Notes under the pieces: model-generated
What the model was told of the DNA's origin: nothing
The model's database searches: none
What the model saw: the letters and a program-made list of their open reading frames with translations, nothing else
Assembly: GCF_007421925.1 (NCBI RefSeq)
Contig: NZ_QMDX01000001.1
Location: 146,629 to 210,628 of the forward strand
Direction of reading: 5' to 3'
From: Haloglomus irregulare
Lineage (GTDB): Archaea; Halobacteriota; Halobacteria; Halobacteriales; Haloarculaceae
DNA: 64,000 bases
Translations under genes and position numbers: made by a program
Shown: positions 43,317-52,050 of the stretch, one piece after another
How the letters are laid out: each line of letters opens with the position of its first letter
Numbering within the stretch: position 1 is the first letter of the stretch

Positions 43317-43889
43317 TCAGTCCTGCTCGTCCGCCCCCTCCTCCGCGTCGTCCGGGGCTCGGGCCGCCTCGAACTCCTCGCGGAGCAGCCCGTAGATGGC
43401 GACGTCGTGGTACGTCCCGTCCGTGTAGAGCGACTCCCGGCGCGTCCCCTCGTGGGTGAAGTCGGCCTTCTCGACGACGCGGCGGCTCGGGTCGTTGTCC
43501 GCGCGGACACGGCCCACGAGCGAGTGGGCGTTCAGCGAGTCGAACGCGAACGCCGCCAGCGTCCGGACGGCGTCGGTGGCGTACCCCTTCCCCTGGCCGC
43601 CCGGCAGGACGTAGTAGCTGACCTCGCCCTCGCGCGCCCGGTCGTCGTGCAGCGCGACCCCCGCCCAGCCCTGGACCGTCCCCTCGGCGCGTATCGCGCA
43701 GATGGCCCCCTCCGTCCCGCGCCGCTCGCGGATGCGGTCGCGGGCCTCCGCGGCCGTCAGGCCGGCCTCGTAGCCGCCGGTCTCGCGCATCGGCTGCAGG
43801 TTCCGCGTCTCTCGGTACGCCTCGACGTGGGTCCCGTCGTCCGGGTCCAGCGGTTCCAGCTCGACCCGCTCACCGCACAGGAAGGACAT
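43317..43889 (-). CDS. GNAT-family N-acetyltransferase
   Basis: The 190-residue protein starts MSFLCGERVELEPLDPDDGT and contains the acetyl-CoA loop VLPGGQGKGYATDAVRTLA (Q/R-x-x-G-K-G/A) near residue 100. Then come FDSLNAHSLVGRVRADNDPS and ADFTHEGTRRESLYTDGTYH, the RimJ/RimL-like pattern. The substrate could be a protein N-terminus or an antibiotic-like molecule. ATG 43889 is preferred over the longer frame. Confidence 0.85.
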   Translation of the reverse strand: MSFLCGERVELEPLDPDDGTHVEAYRETRNLQPMRETGGYEAGLTAAEARDRIRERRGTEGAICAIRAEGTVQGWAGVALHDDRAREGEVSYYVLPGGQGKGYATDAVRTLAAFAFDSLNAHSLVGRVRADNDPSRRVVEKADFTHEGTRRESLYTDGTYHDVAIYGLLREEFEAARAPDDAEEGADEQD

Positions 43890-44108
43890 GGCTCGTGTTG
43901 GGTTGGCGGTCGCATAGATGTGGCGTCGGTGGTGTCGGCAGTGGGTTCGGCGGGCCCGTCCCGGGCCGGGCGGGCGGTTCTTCGACACCGACCCACATAT
44001 ATCTATAATACTCACTACAAGTCGATTTTGGACATTTTTGCCCTATTATACGCCACACACGAGGTAAGATACCGATAACAGGAACGAGCTGGTGGGACGG
44101 GCCCTCGT
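43890..44108. other. Intergenic region with A+T-rich patch
   Basis: No gene is seen. Bases 43993-44070 are A+T-rich (CACATATATCTATAATACTC and TTTTGCCCTATTATACGCC). They lie about 100 bases upstream of the GNAT gene and just beyond the end of the next gene to the right on the same strand. They could hold the GNAT promoter, a terminator, or both. Confidence 0.45.
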
Positions 44109-44660
44109 TCAGTGGAACCCGCGGCCCACGCCGTCGGCCTCGATGAGGTCGTCGAGCTCCGTCGAGAGCAGTTCGTCGGCCGCCTCGAAGACGTCCGAGA
44201 GGTCGTCGAGTTCGTCGGGCCGGTCGTCGAACTCGTACTCCATCGGGCCGAAGGCGGGGGCGTCAAGCGCCTCCATCACGTCGGCGAACAGCGCGTCGCC
44301 GGTCGTCGGCGCGTCGGCGTGGGTCTCGATGACCGCTTCCAGTTCCTCGGCGACCTCCGTCTCGGCGTCCTCGTCCTCGGGGGCCGACTGGACGCCGAAC
44401 CGGCCGCCGTCATCCTCGTCGGGGAACAGCGGGTCGAGGTCGTCGTCGATGCGCCGGGCCACCTCGCCGCCGACGCCCTGTACGTCGAACGGGGTCCGGG
44501 CGTAGGTCTTGAGCTGGAACACCCCCGCGTCGGGGTGGCCGAGGAAGAGGTCCTCGCCGAGACCGTCACGGCGGTCGCCGGCGATGGCGCGCCAGCCGGC
44601 CGGGTCGGCGTTCGACTCGACCACCTCCTCGACGATGTCCTGCCGGTCGCGAGCGCGCAT
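44109..44660 (-). CDS. Conserved haloarchaeal protein
   Basis: The 183-residue acidic protein starts MRARDRQDIVEEVVESNADP and continues DGLGEDLFLGHPDAGVFQLK and ARTPFDVQGVGGEVARRIDD. The second half is strongly acidic and helical. I do not recognise a characterised family. It is divergent from the helicase-nuclease gene with 110 bases between starts, so they may share a regulatory region. ATG 44660 is preferred to 44687. Confidence 0.75.
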   Translation of the reverse strand: MRARDRQDIVEEVVESNADPAGWRAIAGDRRDGLGEDLFLGHPDAGVFQLKTYARTPFDVQGVGGEVARRIDDDLDPLFPDEDDGGRFGVQSAPEDEDAETEVAEELEAVIETHADAPTTGDALFADVMEALDAPAFGPMEYEFDDRPDELDDLSDVFEAADELLSTELDDLIEADGVGRGFH

Positions 44661-44769
44661 GTGGGCGCATCCGGCCGTCGGGCTCAAGAGCGTGTCGCCC
44701 GCGGGCGGTCACGGGGCCCGAGGTGTGGCTGACCGATACGCTCTTTCCCCCGACGGCACAGGGACCCCT

Positions 44770-47505
44770 GTGAACGTCCGTGGCCCGGTCGTCGATGTCG
44801 GCGAGACGCGAACGGTCAGTGGCGGGACCGAACTCGCGGAGGTGACGGTCCGGCCGGAGCGGGGTGCGGGCGCGCCGACGCAGGTGACGCTCTGGCGCAA
44901 GTGGGCCGAGTCGGCGGACTACCTCGAGCCGGGGATGGAGCTGCTCGTGACCGACGTCGAGACGGACGAGTGGCAGGGCGAGACCCAGTACGCGACCACG
45001 CCGACCTCGTGGGTGGTCGTGGAGCCGGATTTCCTCGTCGACGTGACGGGTATCCGGGCGTGGGTCCAGTGTCCCCGGATGTACTACCTGAACAAGCTCC
45101 AGGGGGTCCCGCTGAAGTACCCCGTGGTGAAGGGGACGGTCGTCCACGAGGTGTTCGGCGACCTGCTCCGGGGCGGGGATTTGGACGAGGCCGTCGAGAA
45201 CCGGGTCGCCGACGCCGCGCTGGACATCGGCCTACTGGGGCTGGACGCCGACGAGGTCGCCGAGGAGGTCCGCGCGAACGCGGCCGCCATCGAGGCCTGG
45301 CTCCAGCAGGGGACGTTGACCGAGACCGACAGCTGGCGCTCGGAGCAGACGCTCATCTCGGAGACGTTCGGCATCAAGGGCCGGGCCGACGCCGTCCGCC
45401 GGGGCGCGCCGGTCGAGCTGAAGACGGGCAAGAACACGAAGGGCGAGCCCCGGTTCCAGGACAAGGTGCAGGCGGCGTGCTACGCGCTGCTGCTCGGCGA
45501 GTTCGCCGACGCCGGGGCGCCCGCGGCCGACGGTGGCGCGGCCGACGCCCCCATCGATGGCGGGGGCGAGACGGCCGCGGCCATCCCGGACACGGGGACG
45601 CTCATCTACACGAAGAACGCGGCGCTCGACCGGTCCGAGGCGTCCGGCGACCTCTCGCCGGCGAAGGACTTCTCCATCGGCCGGGGCTTCGCGGAGTACG
45701 TCCTCCGGGAGCGCAACCATCTCGCCGCGATGGAGCACGACCACTCGGTCCCGACGGGGTACGAGGCCGAGGCCAAGTGCGAGTACTGCTTCGAGCAGGA
45801 CCCGTGTATGGCCGTCGCCGGCCGGCTGGAACAGGAGGCCAAGGCCGGCGCCATCCCCGGCATCGCCGTCCCCGACGAGGAGCAGGCCTACTTCGACCGC
45901 TTCTACCGCGCCATCGAGGCGGAGCGACGGGAGGTCCACCGCGAGTACCGCAAGCTCTGGGAGCAGTCCGCCCGGGAGCGGGCCGACGACGACCGCGCGC
46001 TGGTCGACCTCGAACCGGCGGGCCGCGAGCGCCGCGCCGACGGCCGCTGGGTGCTGCGGGCGCATCGTCCCGGCGAGGCCGTCTCGAAGATCCGCGAGGG
46101 CGACCTCGTGCTCGCGAGCGAGGGCCACCCCACCCGGACGAAGGCCGAACTCGCGCGCGTCGAGTCGCTCGGCGGCGCCGACGACGCGGTCGTGCTCACC
46201 GCGGACGAGCCGCTGGACGTCCGCCGGCTCGACGTCTACCCCTCCGAGCTGACGGTCGACCGGCAGCTGAACGCGCTGCACGATGCCATCCTCGCCGGCG
46301 ACGAGGAGCGCAAGGACGTGCTGTTCGGCCGGCGCGAGCCCGCGTTCCGGGACGAGCACGGGACTTACATCGACAACAACGCCGCCCAGGACGAGGCTGT
46401 CAATCTCGCGCTGAACGCCGAGGACTTCGCGCTGGTCCACGGGCCCCCGGGGACGGGCAAGACCTACACCCTGGCGACGCTGGTGCGGGCGCTGGTCGAG
46501 CGGGGCGAGCGCGTGCTGCTGTCGGCGTTCACGAACAGAGCGGTCGACAACGCGCTCGAGGCGCTCCGCGAGCAGGGGTTCGAGGACGTCCTCCGGGTCG
46601 GCTCGGAGTCCGGCGTCCGCGCGGACATGCACGAGCACCTGCTCGACGAGACGGGCGACCCCGACCGGGTCGCCGGGGACCTGCGGGAGGCGCCCGTCGT
46701 CGCGGCGACGACCGCCTCCTGTGGCTCGCGGGCGGTGAAGTCCCGCGAGTTCGACGTGGCCGTCGTCGACGAGGCCGGCCAGCTCACCGAGCCCGGCACC
46801 TTCCTCGCGACCAACCGCGCCGACCGGTTCGTCCTCGTCGGGGACCACCAGCAGCTGCCGCCGGTCGTGCGCGCGGAAAACGATTTGCGGGAGTCGCTGT
46901 TCGAGCGCCTCATCGAGGCCCACCCGGACGCGGGCGTCATGTTGACCCGCCAGTACCGGATGAGCCAGCGGGTGCAGTGGTTCGCCTCCGAGGAGTTCTA
47001 CGACGGCGAGTTGCGTCCGGCCACCCCCGAGGTGGCGGGCCAGCGGCTCGGCGACCTGCCCGGCGTCAACCCGGGGCGGCTGCCGGAGTCGCTACGGGAT
47101 GCCGTCTCGTTCGTCGACCCGGACGGGCGGCAGGTCGGGAACACCAATCCGGCGGAGGCCGACGCCGTGGCCGACGCCGTCCGGTCGTATCTCGACGCCG
47201 GCGTCGCGGCCGCGGATATCGGCGTCATCGCGCCGTTCCGGGCGCAGGTCGCCGAGATCGGCAAGCGCCTCGACGGGACCGGCGTGACCGTCGACACCGT
47301 CGACCGGTTCCAGGGGTCGGCCAAGGAGGTCATCGTCGTCTCCGTCGTCGCCACCGGAACCGTCGAGAGTCCCGTCTTCGAGGACCACCGGCGGATGAAC
47401 GTGGCGCTGACGCGGGCGAAGAAGGCGGTCGCGCTGGTCGGGGACCGGGACGCCCTGGAGTCCGACGCGTTCTACCGGCGGCTGCTCCGCTGGGCGGAGG
47501 GGTAG
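44770..47505 (+). CDS. Dna2-like helicase with Cas4-like nuclease domain
   Basis: From GTG 44770 the 911-residue protein has an OB-like N-terminus. A Cas4/RecB-type nuclease follows at about 85-360, with VQCPRMYYLNKLQ and a distal CEYCFEQDPC giving the four Fe-S cysteines, and PVELKTGKNTKGEP holding the PD-(D/E)xK Lys. An SF1 helicase then has Walker A GPPGTGKT near 560, VVDEAGQLTEPGT, a VGDHQQLPPVV motif III, MLTRQYRMS and VDRFQGSAKEVIVVSVVAT. This is the archaeal counterpart of Dna2, which acts in replication and repair end-processing. A GTG near 44722 is an alternative start. Confidence 0.92.
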   Translation: MNVRGPVVDVGETRTVSGGTELAEVTVRPERGAGAPTQVTLWRKWAESADYLEPGMELLVTDVETDEWQGETQYATTPTSWVVVEPDFLVDVTGIRAWVQCPRMYYLNKLQGVPLKYPVVKGTVVHEVFGDLLRGGDLDEAVENRVADAALDIGLLGLDADEVAEEVRANAAAIEAWLQQGTLTETDSWRSEQTLISETFGIKGRADAVRRGAPVELKTGKNTKGEPRFQDKVQAACYALLLGEFADAGAPAADGGAADAPIDGGGETAAAIPDTGTLIYTKNAALDRSEASGDLSPAKDFSIGRGFAEYVLRERNHLAAMEHDHSVPTGYEAEAKCEYCFEQDPCMAVAGRLEQEAKAGAIPGIAVPDEEQAYFDRFYRAIEAERREVHREYRKLWEQSARERADDDRALVDLEPAGRERRADGRWVLRAHRPGEAVSKIREGDLVLASEGHPTRTKAELARVESLGGADDAVVLTADEPLDVRRLDVYPSELTVDRQLNALHDAILAGDEERKDVLFGRREPAFRDEHGTYIDNNAAQDEAVNLALNAEDFALVHGPPGTGKTYTLATLVRALVERGERVLLSAFTNRAVDNALEALREQGFEDVLRVGSESGVRADMHEHLLDETGDPDRVAGDLREAPVVAATTASCGSRAVKSREFDVAVVDEAGQLTEPGTFLATNRADRFVLVGDHQQLPPVVRAENDLRESLFERLIEAHPDAGVMLTRQYRMSQRVQWFASEEFYDGELRPATPEVAGQRLGDLPGVNPGRLPESLRDAVSFVDPDGRQVGNTNPAEADAVADAVRSYLDAGVAAADIGVIAPFRAQVAEIGKRLDGTGVTVDTVDRFQGSAKEVIVVSVVATGTVESPVFEDHRRMNVALTRAKKAVALVGDRDALESDAFYRRLLRWAEG

Positions 47506-47986
47506 CGAGCTATCAGCCGGTGGTAGTCCGATCTGACGGTCACTGTTCCCGCCCTCGCCGAGGTTGCGCTCGCATGGCGGGCCCTCGCAGTATTCATAAC
47601 ACTCGAGGATGGGAATCGGCCTTCTCCCGACCTGGACCGCTGCACAGGCAGTCCCGGGCGGGTCCCCGGCCGCGACCGAATCGATGTCGAACACGCACTC
47701 CGAGCCGCCGTCATAGACGGCCGGGATCGGTTCTCAGGTGTTGTACTCCTACTGCGAAGCCGGACCGTGAGGTGGTCGCTCTCTGGCATAGGGGGGGGGG
47801 GATACCGCCGTCCCCGCCCGTTCGGCCGCGTCTGAACGGGACCCCCCGTATCCAGCAAGTGGTAGCTGGCCGTTTCGGCTACGCTATCCTCGGATGAGCC
47901 ACGTCGCACGACGCTGCGGGGCGCTCCGCTGACGCTACCGTCGGGCGCTGAGCGTCACTACAGTCGGACGTTGTCCCTCTGACGGG
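47506..47986. other. Gene-poor region with 11-base G tract
   Basis: No intact gene is seen. Eleven Gs occur in a row at 47791-47801, the longest homopolymer I noticed. On the reverse strand, 47735-47510 gives a sensible but startless and endless fragment (VQVGRRPIPILECYEYCEGP) that may be a degraded small gene. Confidence 0.45.
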
Positions 47987-47992
47987 TTTATA
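47987..47992 (+). promoter_or_regulatory. TATA box of the 48.0 kb membrane protein
   Basis: TTTATA stands 25 bases before ATG 48017. This supports a leaderless transcript and this ATG rather than the GTG at 48002. Confidence 0.5.
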
Positions 47993-48016
47993 CGAGCTCC
48001 CGTGGATGGACCGTCT

Positions 48017-48490
48017 ATGAGGAGCAACGAACGCGGGGAGAGCGTGCCCCCGAGAGGGGAGGGCCTCCGAGCGACACTCCGTACCCTGCTGCTCGGCTCC
48101 CCCCGGGGCGGACGTCGCTGGGGGTCCCTGACCGCACTGGCGCTCGCTCTCTTCGCCGTGACGTTCCTGGCGTACGAGTTCGGCGTCTTCTACCACTCGG
48201 GCGGCGTCGTCCTGCTTCCGTTCCACGCCGCCATCGTCGGAGGAACGGCCGCGTTCTGGGCGGGATACGGTCGAAAGGGGCTGGTCGCCGGGTGGGCGCT
48301 CTCCTCCCTTCCGCTCCTTGGGATGCAGGTGGAATGGGCGACGGATATCTCCCCCCGTCCACTCATCGACCGTGTGGCCTACGTCGTCCAGCCCGATGGC
48401 TTGCTGGTGCTTGCCACTGTCGGACTCGCCGTGGCAGCGGCAGGGTTCGCTGCTGGCGCGTTCGCGCAGAAGTACATCGACGCGCTCTGA
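48017..48490 (+). CDS. Four-TM membrane protein
   Basis: The 157-residue protein has a basic N-terminal stretch and four hydrophobic segments (LTALALALFAVTFLAYEFGV, VVLLPFHAAIVGGTAAFWAG, KGLVAGWALSSLPLLGMQV, LLVLATVGLAVAAAGFAAGA). Between the last two lies WATDISPRPLIDRVAYVVQP. I do not recognise the family. The start is set by the TATA box. It stands alone in a gene-poor stretch. Confidence 0.75.
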   Translation: MRSNERGESVPPRGEGLRATLRTLLLGSPRGGRRWGSLTALALALFAVTFLAYEFGVFYHSGGVVLLPFHAAIVGGTAAFWAGYGRKGLVAGWALSSLPLLGMQVEWATDISPRPLIDRVAYVVQPDGLLVLATVGLAVAAAGFAAGAFAQKYIDAL

Positions 48491-48633
48491 GCCGGGTCTC
48501 GAACGGATATCGGTACGTGATCGGACGGATTCAGAGCAGCACGTATCACGCCGCGGAGTCGAGTGCGGGCACGTCCGGTACACGTGCTGAACGTACGGAA
48601 TCGTGGAGACGGCTCCGTTGAGACGGGTCGTGA

Positions 48634-48957
48634 GTGACCGACGGGCGCGTCGAAAAATTGATACAGCGGGGCGGTCACGTGGCCGGCGTCCGTCCCGGAA
48701 TCGGAGGAACCAAGCCGGTCATGGAGACATGCCCGGTGATGCCCTCCAGTCGGGACTCGCTACTTCGGTCCGTCAGGCGCTGGCTACTGGTCACCGTATT
48801 CCTCCTCGGGATCGGTGTCATCGGAATCGCTGATATCGCATACACCGTCTCGGATTACGCCGATGGCCCCGTCCCGGCAGTTATCGGTGTTACCGGCGGG
48901 CTCATCGCACTCGTTGCAGGGCTGAGGACGCTCGGTACGCTCTCGTCCACGGGGTGA
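48634..48957 (+). CDS. Two-TM small membrane protein
   Basis: The 107-residue frame has two hydrophobic segments (VRRWLLVTVFLLGIGVIGIA and VPAVIGVTGGLIALVAGLRT). The first 35 residues look non-coding, so the real start is probably ATG 48721 or 48739 (MPSSRDSLLR), giving about 72 residues. Its last 56 bases overlap the 3' end of the lipoprotein gene on the other strand. Function is unknown. Confidence 0.55.
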   Translation: MTDGRVEKLIQRGGHVAGVRPGIGGTKPVMETCPVMPSSRDSLLRSVRRWLLVTVFLLGIGVIGIADIAYTVSDYADGPVPAVIGVTGGLIALVAGLRTLGTLSSTG

Positions 48958-49465
48958 CCGGCTCACGCCGGTACTTACGCGGGTGGGATTCTGGCGAACC
49001 AGCGTATGAGTACGCGTACACGGAGGCGAGCAGTAGATCCGAGCCGTATCTGCCCTCCGTTGCGGTCCACATCGCACTCGCCCCGACAGCGTTCTCGAAG
49101 GTGAGCCGTGCGACCTCTGGCGGGGCAGTCTCCCCACCTGTGGGGAGGAACTGGAACGAGATCCGGTCCCCGGTTCCCCCGAGTTGAGCCTGGAGCGTTA
49201 CGACGTCACCCTGCTCGGCGGTAACGAGCTCACGACGGACGACCGTGTGACCCCCGGAGACGTCGGTGTCGGCTGTGGCGTCGTACTGATCCAGTTCGGT
49301 ATCGACGGAGACTCGGACGGGAGCGTCGCCCGTGTTCTCAACGACCAGTGTCCCACCCGGATACGCCGGGGTTTGACCCTCCCCCGGAACGAGTTCCGCA
49401 CACCCGGAGAGTGAGACGGCACCGAGACCGCCTCCCACGGCACGGAGGTATCGCCTCCGCTGCAT
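48902..49465 (-). CDS. Small Tat lipoprotein, paralogue 1 (C-terminally extended)
   Basis: The 187-residue protein has a Tat lipobox signal (MQRRRYLRAVGGGLGAVSLS then GC). One compact beta domain follows (TLVVENTGDAPVRVSVDTEL, VVTLQAQLGGTGDRISFQFL), and then ARLTFENAVGASAMWTATEG. It is clearly homologous along its length to the protein at 51631-52050, which stops at the equivalent of residue 139. This copy runs 47 residues further into Arg/Ser-rich sequence, as if its stop codon were lost. Both are probably cell-surface proteins of unknown role. Confidence 0.8.
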   Translation of the reverse strand: MQRRRYLRAVGGGLGAVSLSGCAELVPGEGQTPAYPGGTLVVENTGDAPVRVSVDTELDQYDATADTDVSGGHTVVRRELVTAEQGDVVTLQAQLGGTGDRISFQFLPTGGETAPPEVARLTFENAVGASAMWTATEGRYGSDLLLASVYAYSYAGSPESHPRKYRREPVTPWTRAYRASSALQRVR

Positions 49466-49760
49466 AGCCATCAGTCCAGACCAACCGGCTAACTGTCTTC
49501 ATGTGGGATAACCAGCGGACGACGCTCCACCAGTGCCTCAGGAAATAGACGTGTGGTGGCATCAACGCGGTCCGCTGGCGAGATCCTCCGCTCGCAGGAC
49601 CCGTCGGAGCCGGTCGGCTCATACTGGACTCACGCTCCGCATTCGACACGTCATGGAGATGATATACGGACGTTGGGAGGGACGCGGTCGACCCGCGCTA
49701 CAACACATCGCCCCGGTCTCGTCCCTGTCCCGACGAGCGACGTCCTCTTGCTGACTACTG
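49466..49760. other. Intergenic region
   Basis: No gene is seen. The first 60 bases (from 49475) resemble the region before the second lipoprotein paralogue, sharing the patterns CCGGCT and TGTCTTCAT. The remainder is G+C-rich, with no hairpin that I recognise. Confidence 0.4.
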
Positions 49761-50558
49761 CTACTGTCGGTAGTCGATGCCGAACGTCGAGCGCAGGCGG
49801 TCGTACCACGCCTCGGCGCCCGACACGGGCTGCTCGGTCGACTCGCCGTCGACCCACTGGGTGAACCGGTTCCCGGTGAGCTTGAGGTGGCCCCGGTCGG
49901 TCGCCCGGGCGACGACCGGTGAGCCGGTGAACGGCGACTCCGGCGCGGTCGAGAGGTGGTCGTTGGTCGCGGCGAAGTAGTCCAGGTCCCGGGAGGTCGT
50001 CGTGAACAGGTAGCGGTCGGTCCACTCCCAGGTGTTCGGGCAGCGGTACCGGGTCAGCCCGTCGGCGTCCGGCCGGTCGCTCTCGACGACCGTCCAGGCG
50101 ACGCCCGCGTCGTCAGTCACGACCCGCCCGTCGAGCGGGAGCGGCTGGCGCAGCGTCGGCGTCCCCAGCCCCACGTCGACGAGATACCGCTCCCCGTCGA
50201 GCGTGAGCACGTTCGCGAGGTGGTTCGCGGGATGCCCGGGCGTGCCGTCGTCCTGCAGCATCCGCGCGGCGACGTACGCGACGTCGTAGCCCAGGTCGTC
50301 GAGCAGCCACCCGAACAGCCCGTTCAGCTCGTAGCAGTAGCCACCCCGCTCCCGGCGGACGATCTTCTCGTACAGCCTCGGCGGGTCCAGCGTCACCCCC
50401 TCGCCCTCGCGGTCGCCGAACGGATCGCCGGCGACGGAGAGCGTCTCGAACGGGACCCGCCGGACGTGGGCGGCCTGGAGGGCGGCGACGGCCTCGCGGG
50501 CCGGTCCGTCCGGAGGGGCCTCGAGCCCGATCCGTCGGCGGTACGCGCGTGGGTCCAC
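49761..50558 (-). CDS. Arylamine N-acetyltransferase
   Basis: From GTG 50558 the 265-residue protein has the complete NAT triad. Cys75 lies in RGGYCYELNGLFGW, His113 in ANHLANVLTL and Asp128 in YLVDVGLGTPTLRQ. It opens VDPRAYRRRIGLEAP, as in bacterial NATs. The enzyme moves acetyl from acetyl-CoA to arylamines and hydrazines; the natural substrate here is unknown. GTG is chosen because no suitable ATG is near and the frame upstream is not conserved-looking. Confidence 0.9.
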   Translation of the reverse strand: MDPRAYRRRIGLEAPPDGPAREAVAALQAAHVRRVPFETLSVAGDPFGDREGEGVTLDPPRLYEKIVRRERGGYCYELNGLFGWLLDDLGYDVAYVAARMLQDDGTPGHPANHLANVLTLDGERYLVDVGLGTPTLRQPLPLDGRVVTDDAGVAWTVVESDRPDADGLTRYRCPNTWEWTDRYLFTTTSRDLDYFAATNDHLSTAPESPFTGSPVVARATDRGHLKLTGNRFTQWVDGESTEQPVSGAEAWYDRLRSTFGIDYRQ

Positions 50559-50687
50559 GCCACACCGTATCGGCCGGGCGACCGTATACCTGGCCCCGGC
50601 TGCCTCACCCCGGTAGCGGGGGCGGCCGTCCGTGGAGTGCTCGCGGCGTGTCAACGCTTATCAACGACAGGGACGTGAAGCGTAGAC

Positions 50688-51227
50688 ATGGCCCAAGGAG
50701 ATTCAGGCGTCGACGACGCCAACGTGGACACGACGCTCGCCAACGAGGGTGCGGAACCTGACGTCGGGGTGCTGGCCGGTATCCTGACGGACGGCCTCAT
50801 CGGCGCGCTCGGGGGGTTCGTCGGGACCTCGCTGATGACGGTCGTGTTCCTCGTCGGCGCCTCGGTCGGCGCCTTCGAGATGAGTTCGTTCGGGACGACC
50901 GCCGAACTCATCGGCCTGGACGCCGTTCTGGGCTCTGAGATGGTACTGGCCGCCGGCTACCTCATCTTCCTCGGCGGCGGGATGACGACGTGGCCGCTCC
51001 TGTTCGCGTCCATCGGCAGCTACCTCCCGGGCGACCGGTACGCCACCGCCGGAGTGGCCTACGGGTTCGTCCTCTGGACCGGGTTCGTCCTCGCGTTCAA
51101 CGTCGGCTACAGCGGCCTCTCGCTGGCGCTGTACGTCGTCATCTCGCTCGTCGCCCACCTCGTCTACGGCTTCTCGATGGGGTCGGTCTTCGACTACCTC
51201 GGGGACCGCCCCGACACGCTGGTCTGA
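50688..51227 (+). CDS. Haloarchaeal four-to-five-TM membrane protein
   Basis: The 179-residue protein has an acidic N-terminus and hydrophobic segments starting VLAGILTDGLIGALGGFVGT, LMTVVFLVGASVGAFEM, EMVLAAGYLIFLGGGMTTWP, and LYVVISLVAHLVYGFSMGSV. It resembles a membrane family I know only as uncharacterised in haloarchaea. The gene is followed at once by multi-hairpin copy A. Confidence 0.82.
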   Translation: MAQGDSGVDDANVDTTLANEGAEPDVGVLAGILTDGLIGALGGFVGTSLMTVVFLVGASVGAFEMSSFGTTAELIGLDAVLGSEMVLAAGYLIFLGGGMTTWPLLFASIGSYLPGDRYATAGVAYGFVLWTGFVLAFNVGYSGLSLALYVVISLVAHLVYGFSMGSVFDYLGDRPDTLV

Positions 51228-51349
51228 ACGAGCTTTTCTGCGCTGCGGGTTCGCTCGGCGGCCGACGGAGCCGGCCGCCATCGCGAACCACCTGCGCGAA
51301 AACGCTCAGAGAAAAGCCGGCACTCGCGCCCTCCGGGCGCTCGTGCCGG
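51228..51349 (+). repeat. Multi-hairpin post-gene element, copy A
   Basis: It starts just after the membrane-protein TGA. A long imperfect inverted repeat pairs 51234-51254 with 51283-51302 (TTTTCTGCGCTGCGGGTTCG against GCGAACCACCTGCGCGAAAA) and encloses a GGCGGCC/GGCCGCC hairpin. The block CGCTCAGAGAAAAGCCGGCA follows, with a CGCGCCCTCCGGGCG hairpin and a TGCCGG partner. Copies B and C share this plan. Confidence 0.6.
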
Positions 51350-51630
51350 TGTCTCCGAAACTCGTAGATTTTCGGGAGGACGAGGCGGCTCCGCCGTCTC
51401 GAACCCAACCGCGCTCACTCCGTCGTCAGGTTCTACCCGACTCCAAGCGGGACGGAGTCCCGCCCTGCTCGCGCGGTATGGAGAACGGACAGGAGGTAGC
51501 CGGATGTGGACTACTCCAACCGGGTTGCCGTATCCGTGTGCGACTCTGCTGGACCCCTTAGAGTCTGACAGAACCGACATGCGAGATACAGTGTGCTTAC
51601 TGAGGAAGCTGCCGATTGATACGAGCCGAG
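51350..51630. other. Intergenic region
   Basis: No gene is seen. Bases 51370-51415 continue with another small hairpin (GGCGGCTCCGCC) that may belong to copy A. The rest is unremarkable. The reverse frames here are Arg/Ser/Pro-rich and spurious. Confidence 0.4.
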
Positions 51631-52050
51631 TTACTCCCCACCTGTTGCAGTCCACGTCGCACTCGCTTCGACCGCGTTCTCGAATGTGAGTTGCGCCACC
51701 TCGGGCGGGGAATCCTCTCCGCCTGCGGGGAGGAACTGGAACCGGATCCCGTCCCCTGTCGAGCCCAGCTGGGCGACGAGTGTCACGATTGCGCCCCGAT
51801 TAGCAGTGACGAATTCGCGACGAACGGCTGTCGTCCCGGCAGCGACCTCGGTATCAACTGAGGCGTCGTACTGATCCAGCTTCGTCTCTACCGAAACCGG
51901 GACAGCGTTGTTCCCCGTATTCTTGAGGACGAGTGTTCCCCCAGGGTACTCGGGTTCCTGATCGGCGCCCGGGAGGAGCTCCGTGCAGCCGGACACTGAG
52001 ACGGCACCGAGCCCTCCGCCGATTGCACGTAGATATCGCCGTCGCTGCAT
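51631..52050 (-). CDS. Small Tat lipoprotein, paralogue 2
   Basis: The 139-residue protein is the shorter twin of the one at 48902-49465. It has a Tat lipobox (MQRRRYLRAIGGGLGAVSVS then GC), then TLVLKNTGNNAVPVSVETKL, IVTLVAQLGSTGDGIRFQFL and AQLTFENAVEASATWTATGG. It probably shows the ancestral length of the family. ATG 52050 is chosen over upstream starts because the signal begins there. Function is unknown. Confidence 0.85.
   Translation of the reverse strand: MQRRRYLRAIGGGLGAVSVSGCTELLPGADQEPEYPGGTLVLKNTGNNAVPVSVETKLDQYDASVDTEVAAGTTAVRREFVTANRGAIVTLVAQLGSTGDGIRFQFLPAGGEDSPPEVAQLTFENAVEASATWTATGGE

Noticed and set aside
44770-47505. Cas4-like domain as a sign of CRISPR
   Set aside because: No repeat array or other cas gene is present, and the fusion to an SF1 helicase marks a Dna2-type repair protein.
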